Source: an uncultured Neomegalonema sp.
Lineage (GTDB): Bacteria; Pseudomonadota; Alphaproteobacteria; Rhodobacterales; Rhodobacteraceae
Assembly (NCBI GenBank): GCA_937957975.1
Contig: CALFFK010000047.1
Coordinates: 1 to 64,000, forward strand
DNA: 64,000 nt
Reading direction: 5' to 3'
Positions 40,556 to 50,173 of the stretch are shown here, piece after piece. The notes under the pieces are model-generated. The model made no database searches. It saw only the letters and a program-made list of their open reading frames with translations, and was not told the origin of the DNA. Position 1 is the stretch's first letter; each line of letters begins with the position of its first letter. The position numbers were made by a program, and so were the translations under genes.

Positions 40556-41269
40556 ATGAGGCGCGGCAAAACACGTCGGGACCGAACGGTGGAGAGTATT
40601 TCACTGCCGCCGGAAAGTTTGACAGACGAAGCGCTTTCCTTGCGCTCCGTTGTCATACCGACGTCCCCGAAATCATTGCCCCGTACGCTTTTGATAGCGT
40701 GTGGGGCACTTGCCCGTGAAATCCTCGCGATCATTGAGATCAACGATTTGACGGGGATGGCGCTCGAATGTTTGCCAGCGACATTGCATAATCACCCGGA
40801 GCGTATTCCCGAAGCCGTCAGGGCAAAGGTCCAGGCTGCCCGTTCGCGGGGTATTCAGGATGTTCACGTCGTCTACGCCGATTGCGGGACCGGCGGATTG
40901 CTTGACCAGGTTTGCGAGGAAGAGGGTGTGACGCGCATCGCCGGGCCGCATTGCTACGCATTCTTTGACGGTCTCGATGCCTTTGCCTCTCGCTCGGAAG
41001 AGGAGATTGGCGCACTTTTCCTGACGGATTTCTTCGCCCGCCAGTTCGATACGCTGCTCTGGAAGGGCTTGGGCCTCGATCGGCATCCTGAATTACTTGA
41101 GATGTATTTCGGGAATTATGATCGCGTTGTACATCTTGCGCAAACCGATGACCCGGTGCTCGATGCAAAGGCTCGCGCGGCGGCTGATCGCCTTGGCTTG
41201 CGTTATGTACGCCGGAAGACCGGCTACGGAGAACTCAACGATTTTGTTACCCGCGCCGCTTCTTCCTGA
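40556..41269 (+). CDS. DUF1638 domain protein
   Basis: Follows corrinoid protein gene; LLIACGALAREIL, YADCGTGGLLDQV, HCYAFFDGLDAF. Confidence 0.82.
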   Translation: MRRGKTRRDRTVESISLPPESLTDEALSLRSVVIPTSPKSLPRTLLIACGALAREILAIIEINDLTGMALECLPATLHNHPERIPEAVRAKVQAARSRGIQDVHVVYADCGTGGLLDQVCEEEGVTRIAGPHCYAFFDGLDAFASRSEEEIGALFLTDFFARQFDTLLWKGLGLDRHPELLEMYFGNYDRVVHLAQTDDPVLDAKARAAADRLGLRYVRRKTGYGELNDFVTRAASS

Positions 41270-41275
41270 TCGTGA

Positions 41276-41995
41276 TCACCCGGCGTCGGATTTCACCAGT
41301 CGCAAATGTCCACGGTCACGCTCTTCTTCATTACGCGACAGGCGGCGGGGCGCGCCCCCGTCGATCGTTTTTAATTCAGGCGGCGTTCCGCGCTCTGGCC
41401 CTCCGGCCAGCGCAAGTGGCTCCAGCCGCACATCCCGCGATCCGTCGCTTGACCGACGGCCAAACATTGGCCCGGTTCCCACACCTTCAAAACTGTCGCC
41501 AGTCAGTTCGAACAAGCGCACCCGGTCAACCCAGTGATGAATCGGATCATAAAGCCGGGCAAAGGCTTTTTCTTCACCCATGTAATAGCCGCAGCCCAAA
41601 ACTCGCGTCATCTCGCCCATATCCGAGCGGAGCGGTAGGTAGAGGAATTCGGCCTGATAATGGAATCCACCCCGGTTCTCGACCGTGCATGTAACATGAC
41701 CGATACAGGGTTCGGCGACGACCCGATGCATCACGTCGCGCACCTTCGCGCGACATTCTCCATGCCAGAGTGCAAGGGCGCTCATTCCGCGAAGTTCCAT
41801 CCCGAAATTCTCACACAAGCGTGTGCCTGCAAGACGGAAGCGCACAGAGTCACGGCTTTGCGCTTCGAGGATAAAGGTACTGTCGAGCAGCGCCGCGATC
41901 TCTCGTGGTTCTATCTCACTGCGAAACGGCGCAAGGCGACCATCGCGGATGGAGTTCCAGTAATCGTAAAGTGCGCGTGTTTTCGGATGTTTCAT
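41276..41995 (-). CDS. PAS domain-containing protein
   Basis: LYDYWNSIRDGRLAPFRSEIEPREIAALL...RFRLAGTRLCENFGMELRG. Confidence 0.8.
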   Translation of the reverse strand: MKHPKTRALYDYWNSIRDGRLAPFRSEIEPREIAALLDSTFILEAQSRDSVRFRLAGTRLCENFGMELRGMSALALWHGECRAKVRDVMHRVVAEPCIGHVTCTVENRGGFHYQAEFLYLPLRSDMGEMTRVLGCGYYMGEEKAFARLYDPIHHWVDRVRLFELTGDSFEGVGTGPMFGRRSSDGSRDVRLEPLALAGGPERGTPPELKTIDGGAPRRLSRNEEERDRGHLRLVKSDAG

Positions 41996-42271
41996 ACTTG
42001 TTGGCCTCGTCGGGTCATCAGGGCAGGATTACACGCCTCACACTGACGACCTCATGTCGTCCGAGATCAGACCCCCCCGGTCCAACCATCGCCTGACATA
42101 TCCCCATAATAGGACAAGTCGGGGTGAAACGAAACTTGAAAAACAGTTCGCAACCCCCGTGCCATTTCATTTTTATACATCCCGAGCCGGAAAAGGTTGC
42201 GTGAAGCCGCTTGTAAATTGACGAGGTGGTTCCGATGGACGTGGATGGGGTGTCGCGATAGGGTCCGCGCG

Positions 42272-43165
42272 ATGAAAAGCATGACGGGATTCGCGGCCTT
42301 CGAAGGTCTGAATGCAGAGGTAAGCTGGCGCTGGGAACTGCGTAGTGTCAATGCGCGTGGTTTAGACCTGAAAATCAGGCTTCCTGCGGGTTTTGAAGCA
42401 TTGGATGGTGTTCTTCGATCCCTTGCGCGTGCTGTTTTGGTGCGTGGGTCAGTTAATGCCTCATTATCAATATCCAGCGAGCGGGCTTCGGGGATAGGCA
42501 GGCCAGAACCCGAAGCAATCCGGTCCGTTATCGACGTTCTGCGCGAAACACGGGAAACCGCCGCTGACACTGGATTGTCACTTGCTCCGGTAACGGGGGA
42601 AGCATTGGTCCCACTCCTTCTTTCCTATGCAAACGGTGGTCGGGCGCAACAACCGGATATCGGCGCTTTGACTGATCCGGTGAAGGCCGGATTTGAAACT
42701 GCTCTTGCTATGCTCGTACAGGCCCGTGAAGACGAAGGCGCACGATTGAAGCGTATCATTGCCGGACATCTGATTCAGATTGAATCATTGGTGCAGGACG
42801 CTGAAGGTTGTTCTGGAGAGGCGGTACATGCTTTACGCGATCGGATTGCGAGACAGATACGCGATTTGATGCAGGATGAAGCAGGTCTTGATTCCGGTCG
42901 TTTGGAACAGGAAGTTGCGATCCTCGCTATGAAGGCCGATGTGAGAGAAGAGATTGATCGGTTGGGGGCGCATATCGCAGCAGCGCACGATCTTATGACG
43001 GCGGGCGTTCCGGTTGGTCGGAAACTCGATTTCCTGACGCAGGAGTTCAATCGGGAAGCGAATACGCTGTGCTCGAAATCTGTCACTGACGCCCTGACGC
43101 GAATCGGTCTCGATCTGAAAACCGTTATTGATCAACTACGGGAGCAGGCCGCTAATGTCGAATGA
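42272..43165 (+). CDS. yicC: YicC family endoribonuclease
   Basis: MKSMTGFAAFEG...; C-terminal GRKLDFLTQEFNREANTLCSKS. Confidence 0.94.
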   Translation: MKSMTGFAAFEGLNAEVSWRWELRSVNARGLDLKIRLPAGFEALDGVLRSLARAVLVRGSVNASLSISSERASGIGRPEPEAIRSVIDVLRETRETAADTGLSLAPVTGEALVPLLLSYANGGRAQQPDIGALTDPVKAGFETALAMLVQAREDEGARLKRIIAGHLIQIESLVQDAEGCSGEAVHALRDRIARQIRDLMQDEAGLDSGRLEQEVAILAMKADVREEIDRLGAHIAAAHDLMTAGVPVGRKLDFLTQEFNREANTLCSKSVTDALTRIGLDLKTVIDQLREQAANVE

Positions 43166-43850
43166 GCCTCCAGCCGCAATCCTGCCCGTTCTTGGGGCTG
43201 TTGAAACGTTCGAGACGATGCCAAGGCGCGGATTGCTCTTTATCCTTTCGTCGCCTTCAGGGGCGGGAAAGACGACGCTTTCCCGTCATCTTCTTGCGGT
43301 TGACGAAGCCCTTGACCTTTCTGTGTCTGCCACGACCCGCCTCGCGCGCGTTGGGGAGAGGGATGGGATCGACTATCACTTCGTGAGTGTCGAGACATTC
43401 GATGGGATGGTCAATGATGGCGCGATGCTGGAGCACGCCAGGGTGTTCGACAATTTCTACGGGTCGCCGCGTGCGCCGGTCGAAAACGCCCTTGCAGCAG
43501 GGCGCGACGTTTTGTTCGATGTCGATTGGCAAGGCGCACAGCAGATCAAGTTGGCGATGCAGGGCGATGTGGTCAGCGTTTTCATCCTGCCCCCATCGGT
43601 TGGTACCCTCGAAGGCCGTCTGAAAACACGCGCACAGGATGATGATGCCACTGTTGCGCGTCGTATGGCCAAGGCAATGGATGAAATCAGCCATTGGCGC
43701 GAATATGACTATGTTCTGGTCAATGATGATCTCGATAAATGTGCAACACAGCTTGCCGCAATTCTGACAGCGGAACGCCTGCGCCTGCATCGCCGCAATA
43801 CTGGCCTTGATGGTTTGGTGGCCCGAATGGAAGGGGAGATGAGTGCATGA
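43155..43850 (+). CDS. gmk: guanylate kinase
   Basis: RGLLFILSSPSGAGKTTLSRHLL; FYGSPRAPVENALAAGRDVLFDVDWQGAQQ. Confidence 0.95.
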   Translation: MSNEPPAAILPVLGAVETFETMPRRGLLFILSSPSGAGKTTLSRHLLAVDEALDLSVSATTRLARVGERDGIDYHFVSVETFDGMVNDGAMLEHARVFDNFYGSPRAPVENALAAGRDVLFDVDWQGAQQIKLAMQGDVVSVFILPPSVGTLEGRLKTRAQDDDATVARRMAKAMDEISHWREYDYVLVNDDLDKCATQLAAILTAERLRLHRRNTGLDGLVARMEGEMSA

Positions 43851-44368
43851 TCTACGCGCTGGACGGTATATCGCCACAAATACACCCGACTGCCTGGATC
43901 GCGCCTTCGGCGGTGGTGATCGGCAATGTCATTCTGGGCGAGGGGGCTAGCGTCTGGTTCAATGCGGTACTGCGCGGCGATAACGAACCGATGACGATAG
44001 GTCCGCGTTGTAATGTTCAGGATGGTTCTGTCCTGCATTCCGATCCCGGTTTTCCCCTGACGCTGGAGGAAGACGTGACTGTGGGGCATCTGGCCATGAT
44101 CCATGGATGTCATATCGGTGCAGGAGCACTTATCGGGATGAAATCGACGATCCTGAATGGCGCGCGGATCGGGGCGGGCGCCTTGCTTGGGGCCGGGTCA
44201 CTCGTTCCTGAGGGGCGTGTGGTTGAGGCCGGGAAACTCACCCTTGGATCACCAGCCAAAGCGATTCGTGATCTTTCCGAAGCGGAAATCCAGCGTTGCG
44301 CAGCAACAGCCGCGCATTACACACAAAATGCAAAGCGATTCCGCGAGGGGTTGGACGACCTCGCGTAG
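43847..44368 (+). CDS. gamma-carbonic anhydrase family protein
   Basis: WIAPSAVVIGNVILGEGASVWFNAVLRGDNEPMTIG; left-handed beta helix. Confidence 0.93.
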   Translation: MIYALDGISPQIHPTAWIAPSAVVIGNVILGEGASVWFNAVLRGDNEPMTIGPRCNVQDGSVLHSDPGFPLTLEEDVTVGHLAMIHGCHIGAGALIGMKSTILNGARIGAGALLGAGSLVPEGRVVEAGKLTLGSPAKAIRDLSEAEIQRCAATAAHYTQNAKRFREGLDDLA

Positions 44369-44394
44369 TGTGCCGCCCCGGATTTTGGCGATCA

Positions 44395-44853
44395 CTATCC
44401 TTCGGCGCAGACGTCCACACCGATTCCATCAATTGCTTCAAGCACCCCGTCCCATGCCAGCATGATTGAAGCATGGCGGTTCTTGTAGTCTCTTGCCGGG
44501 GTCAGCACTTCGAGCGCGGACCACATGCCTTCCGGCGCATCCACGCCCTGTTTGAGTATTGCGCGCAGGGCATCACGCCCTTCCACGAGTTGCTCGCGGG
44601 TTGCCCCGACAATTTTCTCGCCCAGAATCGCGGCGGAGGCCTGTCCGAGTGCGCAGGCTTTCACGTCCTGTCCATATTCGGCGACCCGGTTGCGATCCAT
44701 GCGTACATCCACAGTTACGGTTGAACCGCAGAGCGGCGAGCGTTTCATCGCGCTACCTTGCGGGTTGCTAAGGCGCTCTGCGTGGGGAATATCCGCCGCC
44801 AACGCAAGAATGCGCTTCGAGTAAAGGCTGATAAGGTCTACCGCATCGGCCAT
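44395..44853 (-). CDS. NifU/IscU-like iron-sulfur cluster scaffold protein
   Basis: NPQGSAMKRSPLCGSTVTVDV, VKACALGQASAAI. Confidence 0.82.
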   Translation of the reverse strand: MADAVDLISLYSKRILALAADIPHAERLSNPQGSAMKRSPLCGSTVTVDVRMDRNRVAEYGQDVKACALGQASAAILGEKIVGATREQLVEGRDALRAILKQGVDAPEGMWSALEVLTPARDYKNRHASIMLAWDGVLEAIDGIGVDVCAEG

Positions 44854-44949
44854 TGCTGTCTCCCCCTTTTCAAGTCTTTCCATATAGCGCAGCACTGGCG
44901 TTTCGTGAAGGCACGGTTATAAGTTGCACTTACCGTTCAGGAATGCCCC

Positions 44950-45306
44950 ATGCCCTTCGATCCGAAAACCCTGACCTTCAACGCCGATGGCTTGCTCCCC
45001 GCCATTGCACAACAGCATGATACCGGCGAGGTCTTGATGCTTGCATGGATGAACGCTGACAGCATAGCCGAAACCTTGCAGACAGGCCGCGTTACATACT
45101 GGTCGCGCTCACGCAAGGCATACTGGCGCAAGGGCGAAAGCTCTGGCCATATCCAGCGACTCATTGAACTGCGCCTTGATTGTGACCGCGACTGCCTGTT
45201 GCTGCTGGTCGATCAAACCGGCCCGGCCTGCCACACCAACCGCCGCTCCTGTTTTTATACATCAGTGCAGAATGATGAGGAAATAATACTCACTGACCCT
45301 GAATGA
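44950..45306 (+). CDS. hisI: phosphoribosyl-AMP cyclohydrolase
   Basis: VLMLAWMNADSIAETLQTGRVTYWSRSRKAYWRKGESSGHIQ. Confidence 0.96.
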   Translation: MPFDPKTLTFNADGLLPAIAQQHDTGEVLMLAWMNADSIAETLQTGRVTYWSRSRKAYWRKGESSGHIQRLIELRLDCDRDCLLLLVDQTGPACHTNRRSCFYTSVQNDEEIILTDPE

Positions 45307-45460
45307 CCGATAGCTTGAGCTGTACCAACTGTGCCGGGTTGCGCTGGCTACCCTGAACAGCCATCCGGTACGAAATTACCGGTGATTCGCCAGTGACGTT
45401 GGGCAGACCGGCCAGGTCAGTGGTGTAGGCAGAGGGCGAGCCACGCTGTTTCCCCGACAT
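45290..45460 (-). CDS. candidate 56-aa small protein
   Basis: MSGKQRGSPSAYTTDLAGLPNVTGESPVISYRMAVQGSQRNPAQLVQLKLSVIQGQ; start overlaps SlyX-like stop (TGATG); below the ORF-track length cutoff. Confidence 0.4.
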   Translation of the reverse strand: MSGKQRGSPSAYTTDLAGLPNVTGESPVISYRMAVQGSQRNPAQLVQLKLSVIQGQ

Positions 45461-45654
45461 CAGTAATGAGGGGGCGGCATATCGTCTGTTGCGAATGACG
45501 GCCCGTCTTCCCCGATTGCCTGCACGAGCCTCGCCAGCCTCTCAACCTGCGCTTCCAGCCGCCGGATTGCGGCCCATTGTTGAGCCATCTGTGCCGACAT
45601 ATCGTCGATTGCGGCGGTGTTATGGGCGAGATGTTCTTCGATGGAGGTGGTCAT
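45460..45654 (-). CDS. SlyX-like coiled-coil protein
   Basis: IDDMSAQMAQQWAAIRRLEAQVERLARLVQ...PPPHY. Confidence 0.65.
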   Translation of the reverse strand: MTTSIEEHLAHNTAAIDDMSAQMAQQWAAIRRLEAQVERLARLVQAIGEDGPSFATDDMPPPHY

Positions 45655-45885
45655 GGTGGCTTCCTCGGTATCACCCGGTAGATGTAGTTCTGTAAGTGAT
45701 GACAGGTTGGGAGTGGCGAACAGGAAGACATATTACCTGTATCCCTGCGATCCCGCCATGGCGATCCATGAGGTATCAGGAGTGTCTTTCATATCGCGAT
45801 TGCCACGGATTGCGTATCGCTGCTGGAATGGCGCGCCCGCAGTCGTTATGATCGTCATACAACCGGCTCTCGTACGGGAAAGACG

Positions 45886-46539
45886 ATGCTCGATTTTACT
45901 GAAGCGCGCGAGGCGATGGTCGATCGTCAGGTGCGACCATCTGATGTGACCCGCCACAACATCATTGACGCGATGCTCGCAATTCCACGCGAGACATTTG
46001 TGCCAGCCAGCCAGCGCGCGGTGGCGTATGTTGATCGTGATGTGCCGCTCGGCAAGGGCCGTGCCTTGCTGGCTCCACGCACTTTCTCAAAGATGCTTGA
46101 TGCTGCCGGGATTGGGCCGTCGGAGACAGTGTTGGATGTTGGCAGTGGTCTTGGCTACTCCAGCGCGATCATTGCGCGCCTGTGCCGGGGTGTGATTGCG
46201 GTGGAGGAGGATAAGGCCATGGCAAGCGCCGCCGAGGCCAACCTTGCCAGTCTTGCCATCGACAATGCAGTGATGCTGAATCAACCTCTGGCCGGGGGGG
46301 CATCGGGTGAAGGCCCCTATGATGTAATCGTCGTTTCCGGTGGTATCGCAACAGACCCTGCCGTTCTTTATGAGCAGCTTGCAGAAGACGGGCGGTTGAT
46401 CGCCATATGGATGCAGAATGGTACCGGACAGGCCCGGTTATCCGTCAAATCAGGTGATGATGTTGCTACCCGGTGGGTTTTCGACGCTACGGCCCCGATC
46501 CTGCCCGGTTTTGAGGCCAAACCTGCTTTCGCGTTCTGA
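45886..46539 (+). CDS. protein-L-isoaspartate O-methyltransferase family protein
   Basis: MVDRQVRPSDVTRHNIIDAMLAIPRETFVP; VLDVGSGLGYSSAIIARL. Confidence 0.9.
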   Translation: MLDFTEAREAMVDRQVRPSDVTRHNIIDAMLAIPRETFVPASQRAVAYVDRDVPLGKGRALLAPRTFSKMLDAAGIGPSETVLDVGSGLGYSSAIIARLCRGVIAVEEDKAMASAAEANLASLAIDNAVMLNQPLAGGASGEGPYDVIVVSGGIATDPAVLYEQLAEDGRLIAIWMQNGTGQARLSVKSGDDVATRWVFDATAPILPGFEAKPAFAF

Positions 46540-46556
46540 AAACGCGAGGGGGCGGT

Positions 46557-47957
46557 ATGCGTGGTACGGGTATGATGCGAGCGACTATCCATGCGTTCGC
46601 GCTGTTGGCGGCGGGGTCGGCGCTGGCGGAGAGCTTGCCTGAAGTCGTTGAGGATGCGTATCTCTTCAATCCAACGATAGATGCGGCCCGTGCCAATTTG
46701 TTGGCGCAGGGGGAAGGCGTGGCCATCGCCAATGCGGGTCGGCTGCCGACAGTTAATCTGACATCGCAATACCAGTTGAGTCGCGTGTGGGTTCCTGACC
46801 CATTCGATGATGCCACGACTGCGCCCCTGTCGCTGGGCATTAATGGAAGCATTCCACTTTATGATGGCGGGCGTACTGCAAACAATGTCAGTCAAGCCCG
46901 TGCCAACATCGATTCAGCCTATGCACAGCTTTCGTTGCAAGAGCAAACAACGATCCTGAACGCTGTCAGTGCTTATTTTGACGTGTTGCGGGATAAGGAA
47001 GTGCGCGACCTGACCGTTGAAAGCCTCCGGTTGCTTGTGGAGGAACTCAAGGCGAGCGAAGCCCGGTTCGAAGTGGGTGAGGTCACGATCACTGATGTCG
47101 CGCAAACCAAGGCGGGGGTCGCTGCGGCGAATTTCGATGTTATTCAGGCAGACGGGAACTTGCGCTCCAGCGCCGAAGGCTTCCGCGCTATTGTTGGGCG
47201 TTTGCCGGGCGCACTCGATGCGCCGGAGTTTTTACCTGAAATTCCTGCCAGCGCGAAGGCGGCGGAAGACATCGGGTTGGCCTATCATCCCTCGATCCGT
47301 GCAGCGCGATCTGCCGAGCGGGCGGCGGTCTATAATATCCGCGTCATCAATGCTGACAAGCTGCCGACCGTCCAATTCGGCAGTTCGTTGAACGGTCAGA
47401 TCAACGATACGACCGAAGGGTTTAGTTCACGGCGAAACAATCAGCTCACCGCAGCCCTGAATCTGACGCTGAATGCACCAATTTACCAGGGCGGACAGGT
47501 GGACAGTCGTATCCGCCAGGCTCAGCATGTCGCCAACCAGCGTCGCGCAGATTATCATGCCGCCGTGCGTGAGGTGCAGCGAACTGTCAATATTGCGTGG
47601 CAGAGTTTTGCAACCGCGCGAGGGGCTATCGAGGCTGGTAAGGAACAGGTTTTGGCGGCCAAGTTGGCTTTTGATGGCATCCGTGAGGAATTGTTGGTCG
47701 GATCACGCGCGACAATCGATGTGCTGGATGCGGAGCAGGCATTGCTGAACGCACGGGTTTCACTGGTTAACTCAGTTCGGCAGCTTAATGTTGCTGCCTA
47801 CACGCTTATATCTGCGATGGGCCTGCTTGATGCTGAGTTCTTCGGCATTGAACCTGTCGTCGGTAACAAGGGTGGAATCGCCAATGTGGAACCGTTGTCG
47901 CCATATGGTGTAGTGAAGAACCCTGAAGCGGCATGGCGATTCCCGTGGCGCCCTTGA
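46557..47957 (+). CDS. TolC family outer-membrane channel protein
   Basis: SLPEVVEDAYLFNPTIDAARANLLAQGEGV; VGEVTITDVAQTKA; VGSRATIDVLDAEQALLNARV. Confidence 0.93.
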   Translation: MRGTGMMRATIHAFALLAAGSALAESLPEVVEDAYLFNPTIDAARANLLAQGEGVAIANAGRLPTVNLTSQYQLSRVWVPDPFDDATTAPLSLGINGSIPLYDGGRTANNVSQARANIDSAYAQLSLQEQTTILNAVSAYFDVLRDKEVRDLTVESLRLLVEELKASEARFEVGEVTITDVAQTKAGVAAANFDVIQADGNLRSSAEGFRAIVGRLPGALDAPEFLPEIPASAKAAEDIGLAYHPSIRAARSAERAAVYNIRVINADKLPTVQFGSSLNGQINDTTEGFSSRRNNQLTAALNLTLNAPIYQGGQVDSRIRQAQHVANQRRADYHAAVREVQRTVNIAWQSFATARGAIEAGKEQVLAAKLAFDGIREELLVGSRATIDVLDAEQALLNARVSLVNSVRQLNVAAYTLISAMGLLDAEFFGIEPVVGNKGGIANVEPLSPYGVVKNPEAAWRFPWRP

Positions 47958-48104
47958 AGGGTACATTGCCTGTTAACCAAAAATGCTTAATCCTTGGTTT
48001 GACTGAATGTGTGGAATGCTTGCGATCTCCGGTTTCCCGGAATTGCGAGTGACGGAAGCGACGCTTCTCTGACCGCAGGGATGCGGTATATCTGGAGTAA
48101 TGCC

Positions 48105-50153
48105 ATGAGCGATACTGCGAACGCCCGCGAACCGAGCATGGAAGATATCCTCGCCTCGATCCGCCGAATCATTGATGAAGAAGATACGCGCGATGGTCGT
48201 TCAACCTCGGATCACGCTGTTGCTTCCGATGATAACGACACGCATCTTGACGATGGGCCTATGCCGGTCATGGCTGCAGCGACAGTTGATCGGGAAAATA
48301 CAGTTGATCGGGAAAACGAGGATGCATTTTTCGGTGATTCTGTCGATACGGTTGCTGTGAATCGCGATGACGACGAATCGATTTTTCCCGAACGTGACAG
48401 CCTCTTCTGGTCCCGTGCGACCGGACGGGGTGAATCCGCTGAACAGGATGCGAGGGATACCCCTGTCGCGCCTGAATCCTTTGAAGAACGCGATAACGAC
48501 GATCTGGATGATGATGCCGCGAACTTTGAGAAGACGCAGGCCGACATCTTTACGCGGGCGCAGAGCAAACTCGAATCGACCTCTCGCCTTAGTGCGAGGG
48601 AGCGGATCAATAGCCTTGCCGCCCGTGCGGGCAGACGCGCCGAAAGCGACGGGGATGATCGTGACGAAGATGACCTTGATGCATTGAAAATGCCGGAGGG
48701 CATTGATTCTTTCGATGATGGACTGGAAGAGCGTCTTAACAAGGATGCGATGCCAGACTTTTCAATGCTGGAAGATGATGACGCCCCAAAGGCTGACATC
48801 GCCACGCAAGAAGAAGATACCATTCTTCATGCCGGAGTTTCCGACGTGCTGGAACTGACCGATCCGGCCGAAGATAGTAAGGAAGACACTGACAGCACAG
48901 ACGATGCGTCAATTCTGCGCACCGGTACCGGGCCGGATCAGGAACCCGACGTCGATAGCTACATGAGTGCTTTCGATAAGCCCGGAGCTTCAGGGGTGGC
49001 CGAAGAAAAAGGCCCGGAAATCGAAGAAGCGCAGATTACAGTGGATGCCATTGCCGATCGGGAAGGTGACGATGTCCTTGATCTGACGACGCCTCTGGAT
49101 GATGGGATGGATGCCGTCGATCAAAATGCTGCTGAAAACGACGTGACTTTCAAGGTATCAGCTATCGAAGCCGAAGCCGAAGCCGAAGCCGAAGCCGAAG
49201 CTGGTATCGAATCCAATACAGAAACCTTAGATATCGAAGCTGCAATCTCACGCAATCTCACAGAGGTTGAACCATCTTCTGACACTGCCAGCGAGAACGT
49301 ATCCTCCGGGAGCGAGCCTGCTGAAACCGTATCTACCGGGAACAGCGAGCAGACTGATGGTGTTGCGGGCCTGGCGGCCATCGCCGGGTTAGGTGCTGCC
49401 GCTGCGACTGCCGCTAATACCTACTCCCGGCCTGACCGTGATGATGCTTCGGTTGAGCAACCGTTCAATACGCGTGAAGAGGAAGGTGAGGCCGATACCG
49501 GGGCAACCACCGGGATCTTTGCTGCGCCAGAAAGCGACCCTCCCGTTACCAGTGAACCGAGTGCCACTAAAGCAGACGACCCTGCGATCACTAATGACAC
49601 AGAGGTGAACGAAGGGTCCGATAATCTTGTGGATGAACTGGGCTTTTCGGACACCTACGGTGCATCTGATGTCTACCATGATGATCCGCCGGTTTTTGAC
49701 GAGGACTATAGCCGCAGTCTTGAAGCCGAGGACGAAGCGATCACGACACGCATGGCTGTTGCGTCTGAAATATCCGAAGAAAATCGTTCCGATGATGATG
49801 ATTTGGAAACTGTCGGTGGCCTTGTGCGCGATGCGATGAAGCGCGATCCGGTGGATTATGCTGACCCTGCCGCGCTTGTGTCGATGACGAGCGAAGAAAT
49901 TTCTGCGCGCGCCCTTGCGTCTCTTTCGGATGAGAGCGGCGATGCGACGCGCCGGGTGTATGGGTCTTTGAAGATTAGCGACGATGGTGCTTCGGAAAGC
50001 CTCGAAGGTATGGTTCGCGGGATGCTGCGCCCGATGTTGCGCGAATGGCTCGATGACAATCTTCCCACTATGGTCGAATCGGCTGTGCGTAACGAGGTCG
50101 AGCGCATCAGCGCAAAATCACGGAAATACACCCGTTCGCCCGGAAACGACTGA
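48105..50153 (+). CDS. DUF2497 / PopZ-like polar organizing protein, very long acidic linker
   Basis: N-terminus REPSMEDILASIRRIIDEED; C-terminus GMVRGMLRPMLREWLDDNLPTMVESAVRNEVERIS. Confidence 0.85.
   Translation: MSDTANAREPSMEDILASIRRIIDEEDTRDGRSTSDHAVASDDNDTHLDDGPMPVMAAATVDRENTVDRENEDAFFGDSVDTVAVNRDDDESIFPERDSLFWSRATGRGESAEQDARDTPVAPESFEERDNDDLDDDAANFEKTQADIFTRAQSKLESTSRLSARERINSLAARAGRRAESDGDDRDEDDLDALKMPEGIDSFDDGLEERLNKDAMPDFSMLEDDDAPKADIATQEEDTILHAGVSDVLELTDPAEDSKEDTDSTDDASILRTGTGPDQEPDVDSYMSAFDKPGASGVAEEKGPEIEEAQITVDAIADREGDDVLDLTTPLDDGMDAVDQNAAENDVTFKVSAIEAEAEAEAEAEAGIESNTETLDIEAAISRNLTEVEPSSDTASENVSSGSEPAETVSTGNSEQTDGVAGLAAIAGLGAAAATAANTYSRPDRDDASVEQPFNTREEEGEADTGATTGIFAAPESDPPVTSEPSATKADDPAITNDTEVNEGSDNLVDELGFSDTYGASDVYHDDPPVFDEDYSRSLEAEDEAITTRMAVASEISEENRSDDDDLETVGGLVRDAMKRDPVDYADPAALVSMTSEEISARALASLSDESGDATRRVYGSLKISDDGASESLEGMVRGMLRPMLREWLDDNLPTMVESAVRNEVERISAKSRKYTRSPGND
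48282..48317 (+). repeat. 18-bp tandem duplication in PopZ-like linker
   Basis: acagttgatcgggaaaat / acagttgatcgggaaaac. Confidence 0.85.
49167..49202 (+). repeat. hexanucleotide repeat (GAAGCC)5 GAAGCT in PopZ-like linker
   Basis: Direct read; encodes (EA)6. Confidence 0.95.
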
Positions 50154-50173
50154 CCCGCGCCGGGCTGGCTCCC

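Noticed and set aside
49167-49202. Phase-variable simple repeat
   Set aside because: Six-base units stay in frame, so only linker length would change, not on/off expression
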